DNA from: JADJOY01 sp016713535 [NCBI: Deltaproteobacteria bacterium]
GTDB taxonomy: Bacteria; JADJOY01
Direction: 5' to 3'
DNA: 64,000 bases
Assembly (NCBI GenBank): GCA_016713535.1
Contig: JADJOY010000029.1
Location: 62,001-126,000, forward strand
Position numbers and translations under genes: made by a program. Numbering within the stretch: the first letter of the stretch is position 1; each line of letters opens with the position of its first letter. The notes under the pieces are model-generated. The model saw only the letters and a program-made list of their open reading frames with translations, had not been told where the DNA came from and searched no databases. Shown in pieces: positions 18,964 to 29,038 of this stretch.

Positions 18964-20115
18964 ATGACCACGTCCAATCGATACAGTGTCGTTCCGATCG
19001 AGCCCGTGTTGGCGCGCGCGAGCCTCGCGCTCGCGATCCTCGCCGCGGGTTTCGCCGGCGGGCGAGCGTTCGCGATGGCGCGTGTCCCTGGCGGCGCCTC
19101 CGGCGCCCTCGGCGCGGAAGCGCCGGCGATCCGCGCTGGGGTTTCCGCGCCTGGGCCGGGCGGGGAGCCGGCCTCGCTGGCTCGCGCGGCTCGGGCCGCA
19201 GCGCCTCCCGAGGTGGAGGTGGCCGGTCCGACCTCGTGGGCGGACCTCGAGGGTCTGCTCGCGCGGCTCGATGCACATCCCGGCCCAGCCTATCGTCGCT
19301 ACCTGGTCGACCTCCTGACGCGCAAGGCGCTCGCCGAGCCCGGTCTCGAGCTCGAGCTCCTCGATCGCGCTCGCGCCGAGCGCGACCCGGAGCGCCTCGC
19401 GGCGCTGGGCGAGGCGCTGGTCGGCTACTACCGCGCCACGCAAGACGACCGCATCCCGTCCGAGGCGCGCGCCGCCCTCGAGACCGAGCGCGACCCCGCT
19501 CGCCGCCGTGCGCTGCTCGGGTTCCTCGGCTCGATGCCGGGGGTCGCGCTCGCGCTGCCTGATTTCCCGGCGCGTTGCGCGGCGCTCGCGGTGGAGGCGC
19601 CCGACGCCGCTACCCGCACCGCGGCGGCGATCGCGCTCGCTTCCCAGGCCGCAGGCGGAGCGAGCCCCGAGTCCGCGGCGCCCGAGATCGCGGGGCTGCT
19701 GGTGGACGTGGCGTCGCGCACGCCCGAGACCGCAACCGCCGGGAGGCTGCTCGCGGCGGTCGATCTGCGGCGCGCCGGACCCGAGTCGGTCGGTCGGGTG
19801 AGCGATCTCCTCGACGCCCCTGCGCCCGAGGTCCGACGTGGCGCGGCACGTGCGCTCGCGAGCGCCCCTCCGGCGGCCAGGGCGCACGCGACCGCGGCCC
19901 TCGCCCGGCGCGCGCGCTTCGAGGTCGATCCCGAGATCCGCGCGAGCCTCGTCGATGCGATCGTGCGCCTCGATCTCGGCGGGGCACGTCCGGTGCTCGC
20001 GGGTCTCACCGGCCTCGACCCGGCGCTCGATCAGCACATCCAACGCTACGAACAGGTCCTCGCGCTCGGGTTGTCGGAGTGGCGCCTCGTGCAACGGGAG
20101 CTGAACCGGTCCTGA
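18964..20115 (+). CDS. Membrane-anchored alpha-helical repeat protein (HEAT-like), copy 2
   Basis: This 383-residue protein has the same plan as the gene before it: a short basic start, one hydrophobic segment (LARASLALAILAAGFAGG, residues about 17-35), a Pro/Ala linker, then helical repeats (PERLAALGEALVGYYRAT, DAATRTAAAIALASQAAGG, APEVRRGAARALASAPPAA). The C-termini of both copies resemble each other (an Asp/Glu-rich helix, then a Leu-Ala-x-Gly segment and a Trp/Leu-Val end). No enzymatic motif is visible. ATG 18964 is preceded by GAGGAGCAG, a plausible ribosome-binding site. It lies upstream of a secreted M23-like peptidase gene. Confidence 0.7.
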   Translation: MTTSNRYSVVPIEPVLARASLALAILAAGFAGGRAFAMARVPGGASGALGAEAPAIRAGVSAPGPGGEPASLARAARAAAPPEVEVAGPTSWADLEGLLARLDAHPGPAYRRYLVDLLTRKALAEPGLELELLDRARAERDPERLAALGEALVGYYRATQDDRIPSEARAALETERDPARRRALLGFLGSMPGVALALPDFPARCAALAVEAPDAATRTAAAIALASQAAGGASPESAAPEIAGLLVDVASRTPETATAGRLLAAVDLRRAGPESVGRVSDLLDAPAPEVRRGAARALASAPPAARAHATAALARRARFEVDPEIRASLVDAIVRLDLGGARPVLAGLTGLDPALDQHIQRYEQVLALGLSEWRLVQRELNRS

Positions 20116-20141
20116 CGCCCAGGACCCGCAGGGGGGATCTC

Positions 20142-20720
20142 ATGCAAGGAAGGAAGATCGTGATCGGGTTGATGATGGTGGCCGGACTGGCCAGCCGTGC
20201 CCGTGCCTCGTCGGGGGACTTCGAGTTCCCGGCGAACGGGACGATCACCGGGAAGCAGTCGTATTGCGGCGGCGGAAGCGGCCACAACTCCCTCGACATC
20301 GCGGGCACGTGCGGCGACTGCGTGGTGGCGTCGCGCAACGGCACGGCGTCGGCCTACACGGGCTGCGGCGACGGTTGCGGCCCCTACAGCGGAGGCTCGG
20401 GTTGCAACGGCGGCGCCGGCAACTACGTCGCGATCAACCACGACGCTGGCTACCAGACCCGCTACCTGCACATGAAGCAGAGCGGGATCCTGCCGCAGGG
20501 CGCCGGAATCGACAGCTTCCGCGTCGGCTGGCGCGCCAGCACCGGTAGCTCGACCGGGTTGCACCTCCACTTCGACATGTGGCAGTACGGCGTGAAGCTG
20601 ACGTCGTGGCTCGACTGGGCGGGCGATTGCGGCTCGCAGACCACGATCGGCAACAACATCAACTACGACTTCCCGAGCATCGACGCCGTCAACCCCGACA
20701 AGCAGGTGAGCTGCCCGTAG
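20142..20720 (+). CDS. Secreted M23-like (LytM-fold) peptidase
   Basis: This 192-residue protein has a signal peptide (VIGLMMVAGLASRARAS) and a compact LytM/M23 core. HNSLD supplies the HxxxD metal ligands and GLHLHFDMW the HxH motif. M23 enzymes cut peptide crosslinks in peptidoglycan or act on extracellular proteins. At least eight cysteines in the mature part (SYCGGG, GTCGDC, GCGDGC, GCNGG, GDCGS, VSCP) suggest a disulfide-stabilised extracellular enzyme rather than a division-associated LytM factor; the latter usually have coiled coils, absent here. ATG 20142 is preceded by GGGGGGATCTC. It sits 26 bases after a helical-repeat gene. Confidence 0.8.
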   Translation: MQGRKIVIGLMMVAGLASRARASSGDFEFPANGTITGKQSYCGGGSGHNSLDIAGTCGDCVVASRNGTASAYTGCGDGCGPYSGGSGCNGGAGNYVAINHDAGYQTRYLHMKQSGILPQGAGIDSFRVGWRASTGSSTGLHLHFDMWQYGVKLTSWLDWAGDCGSQTTIGNNINYDFPSIDAVNPDKQVSCP

Positions 20721-20823
20721 TGAGCGCGCGGCGCGCCCTGGCGCGGGGTGGCCTTCGGTCACTGCCCGCCGGGGACGCGCCCGACCGTGACTGCTTCCCC
20801 CCGCCGTCGCCGAGGACACGAAC

Positions 20824-21741
20824 ATGAACGTCGCACTGGTGCTGACACTGCTGGTGGGAGGGGGGCTCGAGGCGCCGCGCTGGGACGCGGGCGTTGTGGC
20901 GCCCGGCTCCGAGGTGGTCGCGGAGGTGGTGGTCCAGGGACCGGGCGCGATCGAGGTGATGTCGTCGTGCGATTGCGTGGCGACCGAGATCGTTCCTGGC
21001 GGCGAAGCGCACCAGCCGCCGCGCATCCGGCTTCACCTGCGCCCGGAGTCGCGCCTCGGCTGGCACCGCGCCGACGCGCAGATCGTGCAGCGCGGTCCCG
21101 ACAGGACCCGGATCCACCGGATCCCGGTCACCTTCGAGGTCGAGAGCCTGGTGCCGGCGCTCGACCCGGAGCTGGTGTTCGAGTACGGACGCGACGATCC
21201 GCGTTCGGGGCGGGCGGTCGAGGAACTGGCGCCGATCCTGGTGCGGCTGGGTCTGACCCACGCCGTCTATCCCGCCGCCGGCACGGCACCGCTCTCGGTC
21301 CGCGACCGCGCGGGCGCGAGGGCCGAGGGAGCGGACGCGGTGCGCGAGCACGTCCGTGTCCGGTGCGCCGACGGTTCGCGTGCGGCGCGCGCGCAGCGGG
21401 GCGAGCTGCTCTACTTTCACGACCCCGAGACCTGTACCCGCGCCGATGCGATCCGCACCGAGGTCGTCGACCCGACCGTCGCGCGTCACGGCCTCACGGT
21501 GCGGGATCTGCCGCTCGATCGGCCCGAGAACCTGCGCCTCTTGTGCGTGCTCACCGCCGAGTCGGCCCGGACGACGTCGGGGACCTACGCGGCGTGGGCC
21601 GAGGAGCGGCTCTTCGTCGGCGAGCCCGAGATCCGTGAGATCCTGCCGCGCCACCTGGCTCGGGCGCTCGATCCGCGCCGGCTGGCGGCCACCGCGCCGC
21701 GGACCGCGGGCCTCGCCGCCGCGGGCACGGAGCCTGAGTGA
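20824..21741 (+). CDS. DUF1573-like secreted protein with thioredoxin-like C-terminal segment
   Basis: This 305-residue protein has a short hydrophobic start (MNVALVLTLLVGGG). The first half resembles DUF1573 beta-sandwich domains: VVQGPGAIEVMSSCDCVATE, with the Cys-x-Cys typical of that family, and an IVPGGEA turn. The second half has LLYFHDPETCTRADAI, which looks like the first strand and single-Cys site of a thioredoxin fold, although the CxxC motif is reduced to one cysteine. Function is unknown; an extracytoplasmic or lipoprotein-processing link is suggested only by position, since its TGA overlaps the lnt start (GTGA). Confidence 0.6.
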   Translation: MNVALVLTLLVGGGLEAPRWDAGVVAPGSEVVAEVVVQGPGAIEVMSSCDCVATEIVPGGEAHQPPRIRLHLRPESRLGWHRADAQIVQRGPDRTRIHRIPVTFEVESLVPALDPELVFEYGRDDPRSGRAVEELAPILVRLGLTHAVYPAAGTAPLSVRDRAGARAEGADAVREHVRVRCADGSRAARAQRGELLYFHDPETCTRADAIRTEVVDPTVARHGLTVRDLPLDRPENLRLLCVLTAESARTTSGTYAAWAEERLFVGEPEIREILPRHLARALDPRRLAATAPRTAGLAAAGTEPE

Positions 21742-23357
21742 GCAGCGCCGCGGCGCGCACTGTCGACGCGGCCGCGGCGAAGCGGACGAGCCAGGGCGCT
21801 CGCGCGGCGCGCTTCCGTACCCTCGCGCTCGCCGCCCTCCCGTTCGTGTCGAGCCTGGTGCTCGTGGCCTCGTTTCCGCCCCTCGCCGCGGCGCCCCTCG
21901 CCTGGGTCGGCATCGTGCCACTGCTGATCTTCTTGCGCGCGGAGCCGAGCGCATGGCGTCGAGTGGCGATGAGCGGTTGCGCCGGCACGCTGTTCTTTGC
22001 ACTCGGCACTTCGTGGCTGACCAGGACCACCACGCCGGGCTGGCTCGCGCTCGCCGTCTACGCGGGAGGTCTGTCGTGGGCGCTCTTCGCGGCGCTCGCC
22101 GCATCCGCGCTGCGCAGCGATCGTCCTTGGCTTCGGGCGCTCGGCCCCGCCGCAGCCTGGGTGCTGAGCGAGTACGCGCGCGGCGTGCTGCCGGCGAACC
22201 TGCCGTGGCTCTACCTGGCGCATTCGCAGGCCACCCATCCGAGTCTGGTCCAGAGCGCCGCGTGGGGCGGCGCGTGGCTGGCGTCGGCGCTGGTGGTGAT
22301 CGTCAACGCGGCGCTCGCGAGCGCCGCGAGGCCGCGGCACGCCTGGGTGGCCGTGCTGGGCGTCGGGGCGATCGTGGTCCTCGCGTCCCTGACACCCTCC
22401 CCGTCCATCGGACGCTCGTTGCGGGTGGGGATCGTCCAGCCCGAGCTGGGACCGCGCGAGAAGACCGATCCAGCGCTGCGCGCCGCCGTGCTGGATCGGC
22501 TGACGTCGCTCTCCCGCGAGGTCACCGCGCCCGGAGGCGCCGACGTGATCGTGTGGCCCGAGTCGAGCTTCCCGCGCACCGTCGGCAAGGAGCCGGGGGC
22601 GCTCCTCGAGCTCGCCGGCGTGGCACGCGGCCTCGGGCGACCGCTCGTCACCGGCGTGATGACCAAGAGTGACCACCTTCGCAACAGCGTCGTCGCGCTC
22701 GACGGAGGTGGGCGCGTTACCTCCGTCTACGACAAGCAACGGCTGGTGTTCGTGGCGGAGTACCTGCCGAGCTGGATCCGCAACACGCCGATCGAGGGGC
22801 TGGTCACGCGCGGCGTGCGGTTGCCGCACCGCTTCGACTTCGCTCCCGGCGACGGCACCCGGCTCCTCGACGTCGCCGGCATCCCGGCGGCGGCGGCGAT
22901 CTGCCTCGAGCATGTCTCTTTCGCGCACGTCCGCGCCGCGGTCGCGGCGGGGGCGAGGCTCGTGCTCAACGTCGGCAACGAGGCCGCGTTCCAGGGCACG
23001 GCCGAGCTCGACCAGGCGCTTGCGATCGCGACGCTGCGGGCGGTCGAGAACCGGGTCGCCGTGGTGCGCGTGCTCAACAGCGGCCTCTCCGGTGTGATCG
23101 CGCCCGACGGCACGATCCGCACGCTGCCGCTCGGCGCGCGCGCCGAGGTGGTCGAGGTGCCGCTCGCGGAGGGCGCGCGTACGCCCTACACAGTGCTCGG
23201 AGAGTGGGTGGTGTGGGCGAGCGCGGCGCTACTGGGCGCGCTGCGCCTCGGTGCGATCCTCTCCCGCCGCCCTCACTTCACCGTGCGCGCGACCCGTGCC
23301 GCCTCGGTCCCGGCCGGCGCGAGTCACGCGACCGTGCCGGCGGCCTGGACCACGTAG
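21738..23357 (+). CDS. lnt: Apolipoprotein N-acyltransferase
   Basis: Lnt adds the third acyl chain to the N-terminal cysteine of lipoproteins in the inner membrane. The 539-residue product has about six hydrophobic segments in its first 220 residues (LALAALPFVSSLVLVASFPP, APLAWVGIVPLLIF and others), a nitrilase-like periplasmic domain, and a final membrane helix. The catalytic triad is visible: E275 in VWPESSFPR, K333 in YDKQRLVFVAEYLP, and C389 in ICLEHVSF, where ICYE is usual. The start is GTG 21738, overlapping the previous stop. The last 25 residues after the final helix are extended. The lipoproteins at 37117, 54478 and 62255 are likely substrates of this pathway. Confidence 0.93.
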   Translation: MSSAAARTVDAAAAKRTSQGARAARFRTLALAALPFVSSLVLVASFPPLAAAPLAWVGIVPLLIFLRAEPSAWRRVAMSGCAGTLFFALGTSWLTRTTTPGWLALAVYAGGLSWALFAALAASALRSDRPWLRALGPAAAWVLSEYARGVLPANLPWLYLAHSQATHPSLVQSAAWGGAWLASALVVIVNAALASAARPRHAWVAVLGVGAIVVLASLTPSPSIGRSLRVGIVQPELGPREKTDPALRAAVLDRLTSLSREVTAPGGADVIVWPESSFPRTVGKEPGALLELAGVARGLGRPLVTGVMTKSDHLRNSVVALDGGGRVTSVYDKQRLVFVAEYLPSWIRNTPIEGLVTRGVRLPHRFDFAPGDGTRLLDVAGIPAAAAICLEHVSFAHVRAAVAAGARLVLNVGNEAAFQGTAELDQALAIATLRAVENRVAVVRVLNSGLSGVIAPDGTIRTLPLGARAEVVEVPLAEGARTPYTVLGEWVVWASAALLGALRLGAILSRRPHFTVRATRAASVPAGASHATVPAAWTT

Positions 23358-23545
23358 TCGTCGAGGGCGTCGCCGGGGAGCTCGGCCTTCTCCCACCCCC
23401 CACCGAGGTCGTAGCGGCTTGCCCAAGTGGTGCCGCGGGCGCCGCGCTGCTCGAACCACGACACCAGGAACTCGCCGTGACCGATCGGCGCGACGCCGTG
23501 CAGGACGGCGCCGAGCGCCGCCTCGGCGGGGGACGAGCCCCCGCG
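23324..23545 (-). pseudogene. Degraded fragment of an exported repeat protein
   Basis: Read on the minus strand, this stretch has coding sense without a start: ALGAVLHGVAPIGHGEFLVS, then WFEQRGARGTTWASRYDLGG, then after a one-base excess in a run of seven G (about 23395-23402) WEKAELPGDALDDYVVQAAG and a TGA at 23324-23326. The pattern resembles repeats of large secreted propeller-like proteins. Its 5' side runs into a copy of the dispersed palindrome (23529-23552). It overlaps the lnt 3' end. The rest of the 395-base gap (23553-23752) shows nothing I can name. Assignment is tentative. Confidence 0.35.
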
Positions 23546-23752
23546 CTGCGAGAACGGTGCGAGTCGCGAGTGAGGTGCTCCAGAACTTCCACGTGGCCAT
23601 ACGGGGCAGTTCTGCCGCCTGGGAGCGGGGGCCAGCGACTGCGATCGCGAACCACGATCCCGCTCGCGTCAACGGCGGATGGGCGAGGAATCGCCCGCCG
23701 CAGCCGCTACACTGGCGCCGAGCGCACGACGCGGCCGCGCGGGGAGGTGTGG

Positions 23753-24790
<1,038 letters not shown>

Positions 24791-24800
24791 ACGGCTGCTG

Positions 24801-24824
24801 AAAAACTCGCGGCCGCGAGTTTTT
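24801..24824 (+). terminator. Perfect 24-base palindrome, intrinsic terminator
   Basis: A GC-rich core flanked by AAAAA and TTTTT gives an exact palindrome (AAAAACTCGCGG and its complement) 10 bases after the deacetylase stop. This is the classic form of a rho-independent terminator and would work in both directions. Confidence 0.8.
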
Positions 24825-25130
24825 CGCGCCGGTCGGCCCCTTCCTCGGGGTCGGGCCTTCCTCGGGGAGCGCGCCAAGCGCGCGGGTTCCAGCCCCGCGC
24901 CCCACACGGGGCTCGCGGGGTCTTGTGAAGACCCCGCACCCCAGAGCGCGGTCCTTGCGGGGCCCCGCTCCCAAACCGACGAGCGAGGCTCGTCGGCGCG
25001 CCTCGAGGCGCGCGCCATGGTCCGCTGCCTGCTCGAGGCGGTAGGCAGCCCCGGGGCCGCGCGGTAATCTGAATCTCGGCTGCGTTCGCGTCGTCCGAGT
25101 GGCCTGACCCGCAGCGACGATCGAGGTCCG
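24825..25130. repeat. Intergenic palindrome cluster before tatA
   Basis: No gene is present. The region holds GGGGTCTT-GTG-AAGACCCC (24917-24935), a hairpin CCGACGAGC/GCTCGTCGG (24976-24996) and an 18-base palindrome GCGCGCCTCGAGGCGCGC (24996-25013). GTTCCAGCCCC near 24886-24896 matches the first hairpin of the elements at 46840 and 49957. The final 110 bases should carry the tatA promoter; no clear boxes were found. Confidence 0.6.
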
Positions 25131-25487
25131 ATGTTCGGCATAGGCACTCCCGAATTGATCGTGATCCTGGTGATCGCGCTCATCTTCCTCGGCCCCCGCC
25201 GCCTTCCCGAGGTGGGCAAGGCGCTCGGCAAGGCGCTCGGCGAGCTGCGCCGCGCCAGCCAGGACCTCCGGGATTCGATCGAGATCGAGACCCGCCGCTC
25301 GGAGCACGCCGAGCGCGTCGCGTCAGCGCAAGCCGCGAACCCGGCCGTGCGCGCACCGCAGGCTCCGGCCCCTCCCGCCGGGGCGCCCTCCACGCCGGAG
25401 GCCGCGGCCCCGGCGACCTCGCAGGAACCGATCCCCCGTGGCGAGCCCGCTCGCGAAGATCCGGGAGACTCGAAGCCCCCGGTCTGA
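25131..25487 (+). CDS. tatA: Sec-independent translocase TatA/TatB-type protein
   Basis: This 118-residue protein is a twin-arginine translocase pore or adaptor subunit. It has one N-terminal membrane helix (GTPELIVILVIALIFLGPRR), the FLGPRRLPE hinge, and an amphipathic helix (VGKALGKALGELRRASQDLR), then a disordered Pro/Ala-rich tail. TatA and TatB are hard to separate: the longer tail and the GPRRLPE hinge with Pro fit TatB or a bifunctional TatA/B as well. With tatC 150 bases downstream it makes a minimal two-gene Tat operon, which moves folded proteins across the inner membrane. Confidence 0.9.
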   Translation: MFGIGTPELIVILVIALIFLGPRRLPEVGKALGKALGELRRASQDLRDSIEIETRRSEHAERVASAQAANPAVRAPQAPAPPAGAPSTPEAAAPATSQEPIPRGEPAREDPGDSKPPV

Positions 25488-25637
25488 GCGTGCTCGAACC
25501 CGGCCGCGCGTGAGCCTCGGAGCGCCGGGGTCGGCGCACCGGCTCGGGGACGCGCACCCGGTGGGCCGCGAGTGCCGGCGAGGCAACGATCTCGCGCCCG
25601 CGTCGGAACCCACCCCGCAGGCGTCCCGGATGACGAA

Positions 25638-26462
25638 GTGAAGCGCCCGTTCCCACAGCCCCCGAACCCGGAACGGCTGATGCCGTTCACCGACCACCTC
25701 GAAGAGCTCCGTTTCCGGCTGATCCGGGCGGTCCTCGGGCTCCTGGTGGGCGCGGCGGTGTGCCTACCGTTCCAGCGCGAGATCTTCCACTTGTTGATGC
25801 GGCCGCTGCTGGCCGCGCTCAACAACGAGCCGATGATCGCGCTGGGCGTGGCGGACCTCTTCTGGACCTATCTCAAGGTGGCGCTGCTGGGCGGCCTCTT
25901 CCTGGCCTCGCCGTGGGTCTTCTACCAGGTGTGGGCCTTCATCGCCCCCGGGCTTCACTCCCACGAGCGCAAGCTCGCGATCCCGTTCATCGCCTCCACG
26001 ACGTTTTTCTTCGTCTCGGGCGCGGCGTTCGGCTATTTCTTGCTCATGCCGGTCGCGTTCAAGTACCTGCTCAGCTTCAGTGACGAGTACGTCAAGGCGA
26101 CGCTCGACGTGCAGCGGAACTTCGGCTTCGCGCTGCAGCTCCTGATCGTGTTCGGCCTCGTCTTCGAGCTGCCGGTGATCCTGACGCTGCTCGCGAAGCT
26201 GGGCATCGTCGACGCGCCGAAGCTGCGGCGCTTCCGGCGCTACTGGGTCGTGGTGGCGTTCGTGATCGGCGCCATGGCCACTCCGACCCCCGACGCCGTG
26301 ACGCAGACCTTCGCGTCGCTGCCGCTCATCGCGCTCTACGAGGTCGGGATCGTCTCCGCCAAGCTCTTCGGCCGCAAGCCCTACGATCCGGACGCCGGCG
26401 CCGCCGGCCCACCCTCGGGCGCGGCGCCCCCGCCGAGCACGCCCCCCACCGTGAGCACCTGA
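25638..26462 (+). CDS. tatC: Sec-independent translocase TatC
   Basis: TatC is the six-helix receptor that reads twin-arginine signal peptides. Family marks are MPFTDHLEELRFRLIRAVLG, FYQVWAFIAPGLHSHERK, FFFVSGAAFGYFLLMPVAFK, FGLVFELPVILTLLAKLG and the closing FVIGAMATPTPDAVTQTFAS. The C-terminal Pro-rich tail (about 25 residues) is extra. The start is uncertain: GTG 25638 (VKRPFPQPPNPERLMPF) is my choice, with ATG 25680 and GTG 25572 also in frame. It is followed nine bases later by the kinase gene, so they are probably cotranscribed. Confidence 0.92.
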   Translation: MKRPFPQPPNPERLMPFTDHLEELRFRLIRAVLGLLVGAAVCLPFQREIFHLLMRPLLAALNNEPMIALGVADLFWTYLKVALLGGLFLASPWVFYQVWAFIAPGLHSHERKLAIPFIASTTFFFVSGAAFGYFLLMPVAFKYLLSFSDEYVKATLDVQRNFGFALQLLIVFGLVFELPVILTLLAKLGIVDAPKLRRFRRYWVVVAFVIGAMATPTPDAVTQTFASLPLIALYEVGIVSAKLFGRKPYDPDAGAAGPPSGAAPPPSTPPTVST

Positions 26463-26471
26463 GCCGAGCCG

Positions 26472-29038
26472 ATGCGCTGCCCCGCGTGCCAATCCCAGCA
26501 GCCCGACAGCGCTCGCTCGTGCTCCGTGTGCGGCAAGACGCTCGTGACGGCGCCCGAGCCCGTGGGCGGGGACACCCTCGGCGCCTCGCTGCCCGCGTCG
26601 GCGGTGGAGGTGGCCGACTCGACCCTCGAGTTCGCGGCCGCGGCGGTGCTGCGCGAAGGGATGGTGTTCGCGGGTCGCTACGAGATCCAGGCGATCATCG
26701 GGCGCGGCGGCATGGGCACGGTGTACCGCGCGCGCGATCGGCACCTCGAGGAGATCGTCGCGCTCAAGCTGATCCTGCCGCAGCTCGTGCCGATGGGCGG
26801 GATCCTCGAGCGCTTCAAGCACGAGATCCGGCTCGCCCGCCAGCTCTCCCATCCCAACATCATCAAGGTCTACGACCTCGGTCAGCACGACGACGTGACC
26901 TACCTCTCGATGGAGCACCTCGAGGGTGCCGACCTGCGCCAGCTCATCCAGGAGCAGGGGCCGCTGCCGGTCGAGCGGGCCGTCGAGATCGGCAAGCAGA
27001 TCTGTGCAGGCCTGGCGTTCGCCCACGAGAGCGGGGTCATCCACCGCGACATCAAGCCGCACAACATCTTCCTGACCAAGCGCGGCCGGGTGAAGCTCGT
27101 GGACTTCGGGCTCGCCAAGGCGATCGACGTGAGCCAGGTCAGCCTGACCGGTCAGGCGATCGGCACACCGGCCTACATGTCACCCGAGCAGGCCGTGCAC
27201 GAGGACGGTCGGCCCGTCGACCACCGCACCGACCTCTACTCGCTGGGCGTGGTGCTGTTCCAGATGTTCACCGGGCAGGTGCCGTTCCGGGGTACGAGCG
27301 CGGTCGAGGTGGCGCTCGCCCACGTGCAGAAGCAGCCGCCGCGGCCGCGGGAGATGCGTCCGGATCTGCCGCCGCACCTCGAAGCGGTGGTGCTCAAGGC
27401 GATGTCGAAGGACCGCGAGTACCGCTACTCCTCGGCGCTCGAGATCGCGTCCGACCTCGGCGGCGAGACCCGGCTGTGGGAGAGCGCGGCCCAGGTCAAG
27501 GGCGCCACCCAGCCCGTGAAGCACAAGCGCCCGGTGCCCCACGAGGGGCCCACGATCGACACCTCGCGAGCCGGTCCGGGCAACGAGTGGGCGCCGGTGC
27601 TCGGCGAGCGCGGCGAGAGCACCGTCGTCGAGAAGCCGCCGGCGGGAGGTGGCAAGGGCGCCGCCGCGTGGGCGGTGCCGGTGATGCTGGCGCTCGTGGT
27701 CGCCGCCGGTCTCGGCGCCTACCGTCTGCACCTCGGGCCGTTCGCGAAGCCTGGAGCGGTCGCCACCAAGCCCACGACGATCGAGGCGGGCAGCGACGGC
27801 GGTGCTCCCGACGCGGTCACCACATCGCCGCCGACGGACGCGGTGGGCGGCGCGCCCACGCCGGTCGCCGCTCCGCCGCCGCTCGTCGTGGCGCCGACAC
27901 CGCCGGTCACGCCACCCTCAGCGCCGAAGGCCACGATCGCGGCGCGCGAGGACGAGCCGAAGGTCGCGAGGCCGGCGATCCTGCCCGTCACGGCGCTCGA
28001 GGCCAAGGACGCAGCGAAGGGGAAGGACGCCAAGGACTCCAAGGACACGAAGGTCGCGCTCGCCGAGCCTGCGCCCGTCGGCAAGGACGGTAAGGCCGTC
28101 AACGACGCCAAGCAGGCGGCGCCGGCCACCGCACCGCCCGAGGCGAAGGGCGCCAAGGAGACCAAGGAAGCCAAGGACGCCAAGGACGCGAAGACCGGCC
28201 CGGACGCGGCGGCCGACGGCAGGACGCGTCCAAGGACACCACGAAGGACCCCAACTCCACGACCGTCTCGGCCAAGCTCCTCGCCTCGCTCCCCAAGGGC
28301 ACCAAGGTCACCGATCTCGAGCTCCGCAAGCTCGCCTGCCAGGGCGGCGACGGCGAGATCTGCCACGACCTCGCCGCGCTCTTCGAGGAGGGAAGTGGAG
28401 CGCAGGGCGTCGCCGCCGACACCGGGCAGGCCGCGTCCTACTACAAGCGCTCCTGCGAGCTCGGCACCGGCGAGGGCTGCATCGACGGCGGGATGCTGCT
28501 GGAGCAGACGGGTGACGGCACCGGCGCCGCGGGGCTCTACGAGAAGGGCTGCCGCATCCACAAGCCGCAGGCGTGCTTCAACCTCGCCAAGATGCTGAAG
28601 GAGGGTGACGGCGTCGGCGCCGAGCCCATGCGCGCGGCGCTGCTCTACCGCCAGTCGTGCGAGGAGGGGCTCGCCGCGGGTTGCACCAACCTCGGGCTCA
28701 TGTACGAGGACGGCGTGGGTCTCGACAAGAACGCGGCACTCGCGCTCGATCTCTACGAGCGCGGCTGCAACGGCGGCAGCGTCGCGGGCTGCTCCAACCT
28801 GGGTTCGCTCTACCAGGGTGGGCGCGGCGTTCCCGAGGACATGGTGAAGGCCGGCGAGTACTACGAGAAGGCCTGCCAGAAGGGGAACTCGGCGGCGTGC
28901 TTCAACCTCGGCCGCCTGACCGAGCAAGGTCTCGGCCGCCCCTCCGACGCCAGCGCCGCGTTCGCCCTGTACGAAAAGGCCTGCAAGAAGGGCAACTCGA
29001 CCGCCTGCGCCTCCGCCGACCGCCTCGGCGGGCAATGA
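26472..29038 (+). CDS. Zinc-ribbon Ser/Thr protein kinase with Sel1 repeats (one frameshift)
   Basis: The product has a double-CxxC zinc ribbon (C3, C6, C17, C20) and a Hanks-type kinase domain: IGRGGMGTVYRA near 76, VALKLI, HRDIKPHN near 190, DFGLAKA near 211, GTPAYMSPEQ. One membrane helix (AVPVMLALVVAAGLGAYRL near 397) follows. The extracytoplasmic part is a Pro/Ala then Lys-Asp-Ala low-complexity stretch ending in Sel1 repeats (AGCTNLGLMYEDGVGLDKNA, AACFNLGRLTEQGLGRPSDA). Kinase and Sel1 parts are in different frames; at 28221 one A seems missing, since restoring it continues the KDA pattern as GKDASKD. The separate frames are 26472-28598 and one ending at 29038. The gene overlaps the next by ATGA. 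It probably phosphorylates proteins in response to an envelope signal. Confidence 0.85.

Noticed and set aside
28000-28200. AAGGACGCC-like short tandem repeats
   Set aside because: They encode the Lys-Asp-Ala linker of the kinase and are not an independent DNA element.
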